A DNA stretch of 64,000 bases from Thermasporomyces composti (lineage in GTDB: Bacteria > Actinomycetota > Actinomycetes > Propionibacteriales > Actinopolymorphaceae), in NCBI RefSeq assembly GCF_003386795.1, contig NZ_QTUC01000001.1, positions 4,030,001 to 4,094,000 of the forward strand, written 5' to 3'. A model generated the notes under the pieces. It did not search any database and was not told the DNA's origin. It worked only from the letters and a program-made list of their open reading frames with translations. Within the stretch, counting starts at the first letter, position 1. The number at the start of each line of letters is the position of its first letter. The position numbers and the translations under genes are program-made. Shown piece by piece: positions 10,085 to 18,437 of the stretch.

Positions 10085-10142
10085 GCGTCATGTCCTCCAG
10101 GTAGGCGGGCTCCTGCTCGTGGGACATGGACGCCGCTGTCAT
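10038..10142 (-). CDS. 34-aa upstream ORF overlapping the otrA-like start
   Basis: An ATG at 10142 preceded by AAGGAAAAGGCG opens a 34-codon frame (MTAASMSHEQEPAYLEDMTL then AHAERGDPRPCRRR) that stops with TAA 47 bases inside the otrA-like gene. The ribosome site for the TTG start of otrA lies within this ORF. Leader-peptide control is well known for tet(M) and erm genes, so the arrangement suggests drug-induced or coupled translation. That this peptide is made is inference. Confidence 0.55.
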   Translation of the reverse strand: MTAASMSHEQEPAYLEDMTLAHAERGDPRPCRRR

Positions 10143-10154
10143 CGCCTTTTCCTT

Positions 10155-10217
10155 GCCCGATCCGATGTAGCCGATCCGATGAGCCAGATCGGATGGCTCG
10201 ATCCGATGGCTCGATCC
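10155..10217 (-). repeat. 13-14 bp imperfect tandem repeat with alternative hairpins in the otrA-like leader
   Basis: On the minus strand about four units of the type GATCGAGCCATCG follow each other (GATCGAGCCATCG, GATCGAGCCATCC, GATCTGGCTCATCG, GATCGGCTACATCG). Because units contain both GAGCCA and TGGCTC, and both ATCCGAT and ATCGGAT, mutually exclusive stem-loops can form. They lie between the presumed promoter and the upstream ORF at 10142, the position expected for an attenuator. Confidence 0.6.
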
Positions 10218-10311
10218 CAGTGCGCCGACAGTCGAGCAGACCGACGCCGACGCGGGCAAGTGGTTTTCGGCTCACGAGGCGCGCCGCTGGGCGCTGCGGG
10301 CGGTGGTGTCC

Positions 10312-12894
10312 TTACTCCGGATCGATGGCGGAGTAGGGGTGCCACAGGACGAGTCCGTCGCCGATGGCGTCGTTGCTGTGCCGGATCCGCTCCAGCTCAG
10401 CCGGTGAGAGGGCACGTCGGTAGATCCGTACCTCGTCGATGGTTCCGCGGAAGCGGTCGGCGCCGTCGAGTCGTTGCCCGACGTGGAGGCCGTCGACGTC
10501 GGCGGCTGTCACCGATCCGCTCGGCGCGGTCGTCTCGGCGACCCGCGTGCCGTCCACCCAGAGCACGAACCGTTCGTCGGCTCGCTGGAGGACCACGTGG
10601 TGCCACTCGCCGTCGTTGTAGGCCGACGGGGACGCCACCGTCGCGGTGCCCTCAGCGGTCGCGATGAGGGCACGGATCCGGTCGCTCGCGGGCTCGGCCC
10701 GCAGCCACACCTGCGGCGTGGGACCTGAGCCTTGTTGGTGGGCCCAGAGGATCGCGTGCCCTCCCGATGTGGCGTCGTACCGAATCCATACTGTCCAGGT
10801 GAAGTCGTCCTCGCCCAGGGCGAGCGAGTCACTGTACGGGACCTCGACCCGATCGTCCTCGCCATCAAGTCCGATCCCCGTGCCGAAGCGTCCCTCGGTG
10901 AGGGTGGCACCGCCGCGCACGTACCCGTGGTTGCCGTACGACGAGAGATCCGGTGTGGTGGCTCCTGGCTCCGGCGGCGGGGTCTCGACTCGCTCGAAGG
11001 GAAGCCAGAGGGAAAGCTTTCCTTTGATGGGCGTATTGCGTGTGCGAACTCGCTCCAGCTCCGCCTCCGAGAGCGCACGCCGGTAGATCCGCACCTCGTC
11101 GATCGCCCCGCGGAAGCGGTCGAAGCCGTCGAGGCGCTGCCCGACGTGAACACCCCAGATTCCGAAGTCCTTGCCCGCCGTCACCGAGCCCGGGGGCGCC
11201 TCCGTGGCCGCGACTTCGGCCCCGTCCACACGCAACACGAACCTGCCCTTGGTTCGCTGGAGGACGACGTGGTGCCACTCGCCGTCGTTGTAGGCGCCCA
11301 CCGAGGCGACGGAGCGGTTGCCCTCCTCGGTGCTGATGAAGGCGCGGATGCGGTTCTGGGAGGGCTCGGCGCGCAGCCAGACCGCCGGAGTCGCGGAGAT
11401 GCCCACCCGGTACGCCCACAGGATGGCGTGGCTACCGGAGGTCGCGGTGTAGCGAATCCACGCCGACCACGTGAAGTCGCCGTCGCCGAGATCGAGCGAG
11501 GGTGAGTACGGGATCTCGACCCGATCGTCGATGCGGTCCAGGACGAGCGCGCTTCCGAACACGCCCTCGCCGCGCTGCGCGCCGCCGCGGACGTAGCCGT
11601 CGTTGCCGTACGGCGAGAGATCCGGCGTGCGCGGCCCGGGCGCGGGAGGCTCGGGGACATTGGGCGGGACGCCGTTCGGGGTCGCGAGGAAGGCCTCGTT
11701 GAAACGAGCGAACCGGATCTCCTGGTATGGGTCATTGGCGCCGTGCTCGTAGAGCAAGCCGATCGTGTCCTCACCGAGCTTCACCATGTCCGAGTACGCC
11801 GAGAAGCCCCAGTTGATGACCTTTCCTTCCTGCCAGGTCTCCCAGGTGCGAGCCTCGTCGTACGAAGACCGGACGGTCATCGCCTCGCGGGAGGCGGGGT
11901 GGGCGGGGGACGAGAACAGGATGCGGTCGTAGGCGTCGCCCTCGTCGGTGGCGCGCAGCCGCAACAGGGCGCCTTGCACGGTTGGCGCCTGCAGCTCGGG
12001 GACGGTCCGGACCGGCCCATCGAAGGTCTCGCCTCCGTCGCTGCTGGTCACGTAGCCGCGATGGCCGGGATCGGTGCCGTGCTCCCGCACGTTGACGTAG
12101 ATCCGGCCGTCGGTCAGCTCCACCAGCGTCGTCTCGTTGGGTCGCACCGAGCCGTCGGAGTGGTCGACGATCGCTCCGAGGCGCCAGGTCTCGCCTCCGT
12201 CGTCGCTGTAGGCCAGGTGCACGCCGTAGACGTGCTCGCCGGTCGCGGCGTCGTAGGACTCGTGGTTCGCGCTGATCACCAGTCGGCCGGCGTGGGGACC
12301 TCGCTTGAGCTGGATGCCGTGCACCGGACCGGTGGCGTACCAATGGTTCCACTCCGGCAGCTTCAGCTCGGGAAGTTCACGTGCGGGTGACCACGTGAGG
12401 CCGTTGTCCTCGCTGATCTGGACGAAGGGGTCTCGATCGCAGCCGTTGGCGCAGGGATCCGGTCCGTTGCGGGTGGTGAAGAGGACGACGCGGCCGGTGC
12501 GCTCGTCGACGACCGGCATCGGGTTGCCGCGGGTCTCCCCATGGCCCTCGAGGACCACGCGGAGCGGCGACCAGGTGGCGCCACCGTCGGTGGAGCGTTT
12601 CACGACCAGGTCGATGTCACCGTCGTCGCCGCAGTCGGTGACCCGACCTTCGGCGAAGGCGAGCAGTGTCCCGTCGGTCGTGCGGACGATCGCGGGGATG
12701 CGGAAGCAGGAGTAGCCCTCCTCACCGCGCCGGTAGAGGACCTGCTCGTCGAAGAACGGCTCCGAGGTGGTTGTGACAGTCGCTCGGTCCGAGCCGGCGT
12801 CGGACGCGGTGGCTGGCGAAGGGTGGAGTGCGGCGGGGATCGCGGGGAGGACGAGCGCGGGAAGCACGAGGGCGGGAAGGAGGCGTCGGCTCAT
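10312..12894 (-). CDS. secreted exo-alpha-sialidase with two C-terminal LamG domains
   Basis: An 860-residue exported enzyme. A Sec signal peptide (MSRRLLPALVLPALVLPAIP then a further hydrophobic/Ala stretch) precedes a GH33-type six-blade propeller. It carries the FRIP motif (CFRIPAIVRTTDGTLLAFAE) and four Asp boxes (STDGGATW, SEDNGLTW, SDDGGETW, SSDGGETF). From about residues 430 and 655 two near-duplicate concanavalin/LamG modules follow, each with DRVE(I/V)PYS.SL.LG..DFTW..WIRY. It should release terminal sialic acids from glycoconjugates outside the cell, with LamG domains binding glycan. The ATG at 12894 is chosen because it begins the signal peptide. A 27-bp palindrome upstream suggests a dedicated repressor encoded elsewhere. 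No sialic acid catabolism genes are adjacent. Confidence 0.92.
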   Translation of the reverse strand: MSRRLLPALVLPALVLPAIPAALHPSPATASDAGSDRATVTTTSEPFFDEQVLYRRGEEGYSCFRIPAIVRTTDGTLLAFAEGRVTDCGDDGDIDLVVKRSTDGGATWSPLRVVLEGHGETRGNPMPVVDERTGRVVLFTTRNGPDPCANGCDRDPFVQISEDNGLTWSPARELPELKLPEWNHWYATGPVHGIQLKRGPHAGRLVISANHESYDAATGEHVYGVHLAYSDDGGETWRLGAIVDHSDGSVRPNETTLVELTDGRIYVNVREHGTDPGHRGYVTSSDGGETFDGPVRTVPELQAPTVQGALLRLRATDEGDAYDRILFSSPAHPASREAMTVRSSYDEARTWETWQEGKVINWGFSAYSDMVKLGEDTIGLLYEHGANDPYQEIRFARFNEAFLATPNGVPPNVPEPPAPGPRTPDLSPYGNDGYVRGGAQRGEGVFGSALVLDRIDDRVEIPYSPSLDLGDGDFTWSAWIRYTATSGSHAILWAYRVGISATPAVWLRAEPSQNRIRAFISTEEGNRSVASVGAYNDGEWHHVVLQRTKGRFVLRVDGAEVAATEAPPGSVTAGKDFGIWGVHVGQRLDGFDRFRGAIDEVRIYRRALSEAELERVRTRNTPIKGKLSLWLPFERVETPPPEPGATTPDLSSYGNHGYVRGGATLTEGRFGTGIGLDGEDDRVEVPYSDSLALGEDDFTWTVWIRYDATSGGHAILWAHQQGSGPTPQVWLRAEPASDRIRALIATAEGTATVASPSAYNDGEWHHVVLQRADERFVLWVDGTRVAETTAPSGSVTAADVDGLHVGQRLDGADRFRGTIDEVRIYRRALSPAELERIRHSNDAIGDGLVLWHPYSAIDPE

Positions 12895-12926
12895 CGCGGG
12901 CTCCCAGAGACGGGGGAGACGACGCC

Positions 12927-12953
12927 GACATCCTACGTCCGACGTGGGATGTC
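12927..12953. promoter_or_regulatory. 27-bp imperfect palindrome, probable operator of the sialidase gene
   Basis: GACATCCTACGT (12927-12938) and ACGTGGGATGTC (12942-12953) are inverted repeats with one mismatch around a three-base centre. The site lies 33 bases upstream of the sialidase start. The size and symmetry suit a dimeric repressor of the LacI or GntR type, but no candidate regulator gene is visible in the neighbourhood. Confidence 0.65.
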
Positions 12954-13064
12954 TTCTCTCGCCATGACCTCGTTCGGTCACCAACGCGGATGTGCGCGGA
13001 TGTGTCGAGAAGGTTCTCGCTCACAGGTGGACGACACCGACCGTGTGCGAGACCTCAGACGGAA

Positions 13065-13241
13065 TCAGTCGGCGCTTTGCCCGCCTTCAGCGAACTCGTA
13101 CCAATGGAGCGGTAGCCAGTCGCCGTCGACGAAGCCGTCCACAGTCGCTCCACGTCCCCGGACCACGACCGCCGTCCCCGCGGGGTAGACGACGCCGGAC
13201 AGCCCGGCGACGGGAACGAGGAGAGTTCCACGGCGCGTCAC
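13065..13241 (-). CDS. small hypothetical protein (58 aa)
   Basis: A GTG start at 13241 has AAGGGAG six bases upstream. The product begins VTRRGTLLVPVAGLSGVVYP and ends with PLHWYEFAEGG. The alternation of short hydrophobic beta-like stretches with Gly (YPAGTAVVVRGRGATVDGFV) looks like a small SH3-like beta barrel. I do not recognise the family. It could be co-transcribed with the sialidase, which starts 170 bases downstream, but the palindrome between them argues for a separate promoter. Confidence 0.55.
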   Translation of the reverse strand: MTRRGTLLVPVAGLSGVVYPAGTAVVVRGRGATVDGFVDGDWLPLHWYEFAEGGQSAD

Positions 13242-13387
13242 TCGATCTCCCTTCGATCTCCGCACACGTGATGCCAGCGTGGACGGAGGTACATCGTGCG
13301 GGCGGATGTCTGGTCCCGGCTACGAGTTCAGGGGGTCGTGGGCCAGCCCGCTCACCAAGCTTGCCCAGGGTAATCGGTGGGCCAGAC

Positions 13388-13442
13388 CCGCCTGTCAGGC
13401 GGCTCGGTCCGACTCGGCATCGGTGAGACTCGGCATCGGTGA
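13388..13442. repeat. hairpin and 16-bp tandem repeat in the nhaA upstream region
   Basis: CCGCCTG-T-CAGGCGG (13388-13402) is an inverted repeat. It is followed by two exact copies of GACTCGGCATCGGTGA at 13411-13426 and 13427-13442. A third partial copy (GGCATCGGTGA) is near 13626-13636. They lie within a 526-base stretch (13242-13767) in which I see no convincing gene. The role is unknown; a regulator site cluster or structured 5' leader for nhaA are possibilities. Confidence 0.5.
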
Positions 13443-13767
13443 TGCGTGCCCACCGAGGCCGCCCAACGGCGTGCGCGTTCGTCTCCCGCGGCTCGGCGCC
13501 GGAAAGACGTAGATCTGGAGTGCGGGGAAGCTCACGCAAGCCTGGCAGCACAGGTCTTGGCGAGGAAGGCGCGCGAGTGTTCCTTTTCGCCTTTGTCGTA
13601 CCGGCCCTGTCACCGACAAACCTGGCATCGGTGACCACCGTCTCATCCGGCGATGTCAATCACTCCTTGTCATGAGCGGCCGTGTCACTGCCCGGCCGCC
13701 GCATCGGACTCTCCGGGGACGAGCGCGAACAGCGCGCAGAACGCGGCGGAGGCGGTAAGAGAACGGC

Positions 13768-15144
13768 ATGAGCGAGCCTCCCCGGCCCGGGCCGGAGTTG
13801 CGGATCCACGGCCCGTGGCTCAGCCCGTCTGTCCGGTCCTTCCTCGCCAACGAGACCGGCGGGGCGTTCATGCTCCTCCTCGCCACCATGGTGGCGCTGG
13901 CGTGGGCCAACTCGCCGTGGTGGGAGACCTACGAGGTGTTCTGGCGGACACCTGTGTCGGTGTCGGTCGGCCAGACGCACCTCGACCTCAGCGTCCACGA
14001 CCTGGTGAACGACGGGGCGATGGCCCTGTTCTTCCTGGTCCTGGGGCTCGAGATCAACGAGCAGCTCACCACGGGATCCCTGCGTGATCGGCGAACGGTG
14101 ATGGTCCCAGCCTTCGGCGCCCTCGGCGGCGTCGCTGTGCCGATCGCCATCTACCTGGCCATCAACCCAAGCGGCGACGCTGTCCACGGATGGGGCACCG
14201 TGATGTCCACAGACACCGCGTTCGTCCTCGGCATCCTGGCGCTCTTCGGCCCCGAGTGCCCGGACGCACTCCGGCTGTTCCTCCTCACGCTGGCCGTGGT
14301 GGACGACGTCGTGGCCATCACCTTGATGGCCGTCTTCTACAGCTCGGAGGTGCAGCCGTGGGCGTTGCTCGCCGCGGCGGTCATCGCCGTGACGATCATG
14401 GTCGTGCGCTGGATCGGTGTCTGGCGCCTCACACCCTACGTGCTCCTGGGCATCGCCCTATGGGCGGCGACCTTCCGCGCCGGTGTGCACCCCACCCTCG
14501 CTGGTGTCCTCATGGGGCTGCTCGTGTCCATGCGACCGACTGGTGTGGAGCACGCGAAGCGCCTGCGGATCTACGGGCGAGCGCTCCTGGAGGAGCGGAG
14601 CGCCGAACGCGCACGGATGGCACAGCTCGCCGTGGCGGCCACCGTGCCGGCTGGAGAGCGGCTGCAGCGGGCCGTGCACCCGTGGACGGCGTACGTCATC
14701 GTGCCGGTGTTCGGCCTAGCGAACGCGGGCGTCCATCTCGACGCGGAGCTGCTGCGCGCCGCCGCCACCTCGCCGGTCAGCCTGGGCGTCGTGGCCGGCC
14801 TCGTGGTGGGCAAGGTGGTCGGGATCAGCGGGGCGTCGGCGCTAGCGCTGCGCACCCGTCTCGGCGTGCTCCCGGGACAGGTGCGCTACAGCCATCTGGT
14901 CGGTGGCGCGGCGCTGAGCGGGATCGGCTTCACGATCTCGCTGTTCATCGCCGAGCTCGCCTTCGGCCACCCAGTCCTGCGCGAGGAGGCCACGATCGGC
15001 ATCCTGATCGCCTCGTTGGTCTCCGCCGTCGCGGGATCGGCGTTTCTGCGTCTGATGGGACGCCGCTGGTCCCTGTGCTCTCCGGAGTCGGAGACCCCAC
15101 CCGACCTACCGCCGCCACCATGGACGGCGCCGGAGAGACCGTGA
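13768..15144 (+). CDS. nhaA: Na+/H+ antiporter NhaA
   Basis: The 458-residue membrane protein shows the full NhaA pattern. It has the N-terminal helix SVRSFLANETGGAFMLLLATMVALAWANSP, the LNDGAMALFFLVLGLEI-like segment, the TDTAFVLGILALFG unwound-helix motif near residue 150, and the ion-binding Asp pair in LAVVDDVVAITLMA near residues 178-179. The C-terminal GIGFTISLFIAELAFG helix is present. It exchanges cytoplasmic Na+ (or Li+) for external protons in pH and salt homeostasis. The final 39 bases overlap the end of the convergent DsbA-like gene. Confidence 0.93.
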   Translation: MSEPPRPGPELRIHGPWLSPSVRSFLANETGGAFMLLLATMVALAWANSPWWETYEVFWRTPVSVSVGQTHLDLSVHDLVNDGAMALFFLVLGLEINEQLTTGSLRDRRTVMVPAFGALGGVAVPIAIYLAINPSGDAVHGWGTVMSTDTAFVLGILALFGPECPDALRLFLLTLAVVDDVVAITLMAVFYSSEVQPWALLAAAVIAVTIMVVRWIGVWRLTPYVLLGIALWAATFRAGVHPTLAGVLMGLLVSMRPTGVEHAKRLRIYGRALLEERSAERARMAQLAVAATVPAGERLQRAVHPWTAYVIVPVFGLANAGVHLDAELLRAAATSPVSLGVVAGLVVGKVVGISGASALALRTRLGVLPGQVRYSHLVGGAALSGIGFTISLFIAELAFGHPVLREEATIGILIASLVSAVAGSAFLRLMGRRWSLCSPESETPPDLPPPPWTAPERP

Positions 15145-15639
15145 CAGACCAGTCGCCCGTTGGAGGGCGCGAAGCTCGACCCGATCGGCGTACGGCTCGT
15201 CGTTGACGAACAGGGTCGGGGTGCCGCGCACGCCCTGGCGGACACCAGCCGCGTAGTCGCTGCGCACCTTTGGGACGAAACGTTGCGCGGGCTCTCCGAC
15301 GGCCAGGTCCGGGTCGGCGCCGACCGCGTCGGCGTACCCGCGCAGGGCTGCGTCGTCGAGTCGGTGCTGTCGCTTGAACAGCAGGTCGTGCATCTCCCAG
15401 AAGACACCGCTCAACTGCGTCGACTCCACGGCCAGGGCGGCGGTCAGGGCGTGCGGATGGGTCTCGAAGAGCGGGAAATTGCGGAAGACGAGACGAACCA
15501 CGCCGTCGGACATCTCGACCAGCTCACGCAGAACCGGCGCGGCGGCCGCGCAGTAGGGACATTCGTAGTCGCCGTACTCGAGGACCGTCACCGGTGCGTC
15601 GAGAGCGCCCCGGATGTGCTCGACCACCTCGTCCGACAT
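15106..15639 (-). CDS. DsbA-like thioredoxin-fold protein
   Basis: A 177-residue thioredoxin-fold protein with active-site YECPYC in a DYECPYCAAAAPVLREL context and the cis-Pro block RGTPTLFVNDEPY. This is the DSBA/FrnE-like arrangement with a helical insertion between. No signal peptide is seen from the ATG at 15639, so it acts in the cytoplasm or starts elsewhere. Actinobacteria often carry a DsbA-like domain fused to NhaA, so its position next to nhaA, convergent and overlapping, is notable. Role: disulfide exchange or detoxification, partner unknown. Confidence 0.8.
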   Translation of the reverse strand: MSDEVVEHIRGALDAPVTVLEYGDYECPYCAAAAPVLRELVEMSDGVVRLVFRNFPLFETHPHALTAALAVESTQLSGVFWEMHDLLFKRQHRLDDAALRGYADAVGADPDLAVGEPAQRFVPKVRSDYAAGVRQGVRGTPTLFVNDEPYADRVELRALQRATGLSRSLRRRPWWRR

Positions 15640-15850
15640 CCGTCCAGTGTGCCGCGCCGAGCGCGCGACTCGGCTCCGGTCGACCCGCCCCACCTCGAGG
15701 GCAGGCATGCCGGGAGGATGAAGCGGGAAGAGGACAACTGCCGCGCCGCAGATCGGCGAGTGTGGCAGGACGGCGGCTCCCACGGCCGGAGATCGCCACC
15801 AGCTCCGGCAGGAACGCCTGCGACGATGAACTCGGCGGAGGGATGCCAGC

Positions 15851-18436
15851 GTGGTCGGTGTCGCGCGATCGTTGCCGTCCACCGCGCGCCCGCGCATCTT
15901 GGTCGTCTCGGCGAGGATCGGCGGTGGCCACGACGCCGCCGCCCGCGCGCTCATCGAGGCCGTCCGTCAGCGGTGGCCGCGCGCCCACATCCGGTGGGTC
16001 GACACGCTCGACGCGATGGGTCCCGGTGTCGGGCCGGCCTTCTGCTGGACCTACGCCACGAGTGTCGAGCACGCTCCGTGGCTCTACGAGCTGTTCTACG
16101 CCGCGACCTGGCACGTCGGGTGGTTCCGTCGGGCGTCCAAGCGCTTCACGGGGAGCTGGGCGGGTCGACGGTTGGCGCCGGAGATCGACGCTTTCGCCCC
16201 CGAGCTGATCCTGAGCACCTACCCGCTCGGCAGTGGAGGCTTGGCGTGGTTGCGCCGCCATCGAGGGCTCACCGTGCCCACGCTCGCGTGGGTCACTGAC
16301 TTCGCTCCCCACCCCTTCTGGGTGTACGGCGACCTCGACCTCACGCTTGTGCTCCACGAGGTCGCTGTCCCGGTGGCCAGGATTGCTGAGCCGTCCACGA
16401 ACGTCGCGGTGTCAGCACTGCCCGTGCAGCGAGACTTCCGACCCGGCGACCAGGTGGCCGCCAGGCGACGGTACGGCTTGCCCAGCGATGCCTTCGTCGT
16501 CCTGCTGTCGTGCGGAACCTTCGCGTTCGGCGTGCGTGAGTCGGTCGTACGCGCGCTCCTCGACGTGGACGACCGGGTTCACGTGGTCGTGGCGTGCGGG
16601 CGCAACCGTGCCGCACTCGCTCGACTCGAGCGACTGCGAGTTCGTCTCCGTCACCGGGACGCTCACGAGGGAGGCCACCTGCGTCCCGCCTGGCGCCGCC
16701 TGCTGCCGTTGGGGTGGACCGACGACATGGCCGGCGTCAACCAGGCCGCGGACGTCGTGGTGACCAACGCCGGTGGGGCGACGGCGCTGGAGGCGATCGC
16801 CACCGGTCGTCGGGTCCTCATGCTCGACCCGATCCCAGCGCACGGCACCGCCAACGCGAGCCTCATGGCGGTGGCCGGCCTGGCGGAGGTGTGCCGTTCA
16901 CCAGCCGAGCTCGCCGCCAGGGTCCGCACCCTGGTCGACGAGGCCGGGGCGGAGGCGCCCGGGCTCGCCGCTCGCGAGCCGCTGCCAGGTCAGGACCTCG
17001 CGGGTCAGGTGGTCGAGCTCGCGACCAACGCGGTGGCCGCCTCGACCGTGGACCCCGGTGAGCTCGAGGTCGGCACACCGGGGCCGGTCTGGCCCATGCG
17101 CCCGCAGGACGCCTTCTTCACCAGGGCCGAGCGTGACGGTGAGCCGCAGGAGCTCGGCGTGGTGCTGGAGCTCGAGCCTCCGGAGTCGGGACCACCTGTC
17201 GACCTCGACGTCCTCGTCCGGCTCTTCACCGAGCGTCTCCCACACCTTCCACCGCTGCGGCGGCAGCCGATGCGACGGGGGGCGAAGCTCGGCTGGTCAC
17301 CCTGCGTCGACGTGGACGTGCGGGCTCACCTCGCCGAACGAGTCGTCCACTCGCCGGAGGAGGCCGCGGAGGCGATCGACGCGTTCTGGTCGACGCCGAT
17401 CCCACGGGACAGGCCGCTGTGGCAGGCCCTCCTCGTCCGCCCACCGGCCGACGGCGGTTACCAGCTGGCCCTCAAGCTCCACCACAGCGTCGGCGACGGG
17501 CTGTCCGCCCTCGGGCTGCTCGAGAACCTCTGGGACGCTGAAGCCGACCCGAGCCGAGGGGCCCACGCAGGTGACCACATCGAGCGCGGAGAACGAGGGC
17601 GGATCCGGCCGCATGGAGCACGTCGGGCGCGTGGCGGGCTCGGGGAGTATGGCGGCCTCCGTACCGCGCTCCAGACGCTGCGAGGTTTGGCCCGTCTAGC
17701 GGTCCAAGGGGGCGCGCCCGCCCACCCGCTCAACAGGGTGGCCTCCACGCCCGATGGGTCTCAGACGGAACCGTCTGCGGCCTCTCGGACGGTCGTGGCG
17801 GCCGCGCTGGCGGCCGACGAGCTTCGCCGGACGGCGCGTCGCCACGGCGTCCGCACGTTCGAGCTGGCGCTCGCCGTGATGGGTGAGGTCGTGGACCGCA
17901 TGCTCCGACCGGCCGGCCTGCTCGCACCCGGTCGACCCCTGCGCGCGTTCGTTCCGCTCACGGTCCGACCGCGCACACCGTGGCGGGTGTTCGGCAACTG
18001 GACCACCGCAGTCACGGTGGAGCTGCCGACCGGACCGCTGGCGCCAGCGGAGCGACTCGCTCGGATCCGAACCGGTCTCCACCGTGGCGTCGCGCGCGGC
18101 GAGCCCGTGGCGGCCGCGTTCGTCACAGGGCTCGCGGGACATCTCCCGGCCGCGGCTCATGCCTGGTTCGCTCGGCACACCTACACCAGCCGATTCCTCA
18201 ACCTGGTTGTGACGTACCTGCCCGGTCCACGTGAGACACGCCGCCTCGCCGGCGCGAAGGTGCGCGCGATCTATCCGGTGGCGCCTTTGACTCGAGGGGT
18301 TCCGCTGACCATCGGAATGGTCACCACCGGCACCACGGCGGGGATCGGCCTGCTCGCTGACAGGAGGCTCGGCCTAGACGCCAAGACGCTGACCGCGACC
18401 GTCCGCGACGTCATGCAGGACTTCGCGGAGGGCTGA
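15851..18436 (+). CDS. fusion protein: MGDG synthase-like glycosyltransferase + WS/DGAT-like acyltransferase
   Basis: An 861-residue two-domain protein. Residues 1 to about 400 match the MurG-like GT28 family of diacylglycerol glycosyltransferases: ILVVSARIGGGHDAAARALIE is the MGDG-synthase N-domain signature, WVTDFAPHPFW follows, and TNAGGATALEAIATGRRVLMLDPIP is the sugar-nucleotide donor site. From about residue 420 the sequence is a wax ester synthase/diacylglycerol acyltransferase. Its catalytic motif HHSVGDG begins at His544, and FGNWTTAVTVELPTG and RFLNLVVTYLPGP are later blocks. The GTG start has GGAGGG eight bases upstream. I infer that one polypeptide glycosylates and acylates a lipid, giving an acylated glycolipid. 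The downstream membrane protein is translationally coupled. Confidence 0.85.
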   Translation: MVGVARSLPSTARPRILVVSARIGGGHDAAARALIEAVRQRWPRAHIRWVDTLDAMGPGVGPAFCWTYATSVEHAPWLYELFYAATWHVGWFRRASKRFTGSWAGRRLAPEIDAFAPELILSTYPLGSGGLAWLRRHRGLTVPTLAWVTDFAPHPFWVYGDLDLTLVLHEVAVPVARIAEPSTNVAVSALPVQRDFRPGDQVAARRRYGLPSDAFVVLLSCGTFAFGVRESVVRALLDVDDRVHVVVACGRNRAALARLERLRVRLRHRDAHEGGHLRPAWRRLLPLGWTDDMAGVNQAADVVVTNAGGATALEAIATGRRVLMLDPIPAHGTANASLMAVAGLAEVCRSPAELAARVRTLVDEAGAEAPGLAAREPLPGQDLAGQVVELATNAVAASTVDPGELEVGTPGPVWPMRPQDAFFTRAERDGEPQELGVVLELEPPESGPPVDLDVLVRLFTERLPHLPPLRRQPMRRGAKLGWSPCVDVDVRAHLAERVVHSPEEAAEAIDAFWSTPIPRDRPLWQALLVRPPADGGYQLALKLHHSVGDGLSALGLLENLWDAEADPSRGAHAGDHIERGERGRIRPHGARRARGGLGEYGGLRTALQTLRGLARLAVQGGAPAHPLNRVASTPDGSQTEPSAASRTVVAAALAADELRRTARRHGVRTFELALAVMGEVVDRMLRPAGLLAPGRPLRAFVPLTVRPRTPWRVFGNWTTAVTVELPTGPLAPAERLARIRTGLHRGVARGEPVAAAFVTGLAGHLPAAAHAWFARHTYTSRFLNLVVTYLPGPRETRRLAGAKVRAIYPVAPLTRGVPLTIGMVTTGTTAGIGLLADRRLGLDAKTLTATVRDVMQDFAEG

Positions 18437-18437
18437 G

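Noticed and set aside
5145-10091. mobile element origin for the resistance locus
   Set aside because: No transposase, integrase, inverted terminal repeats or target duplications are visible and base composition looks like that of neighbours.
13242-13767. possible known nhaA-associated riboswitch
   Set aside because: Repeats and hairpins are present, but I could not match any known nhaA or sodium riboswitch signature.
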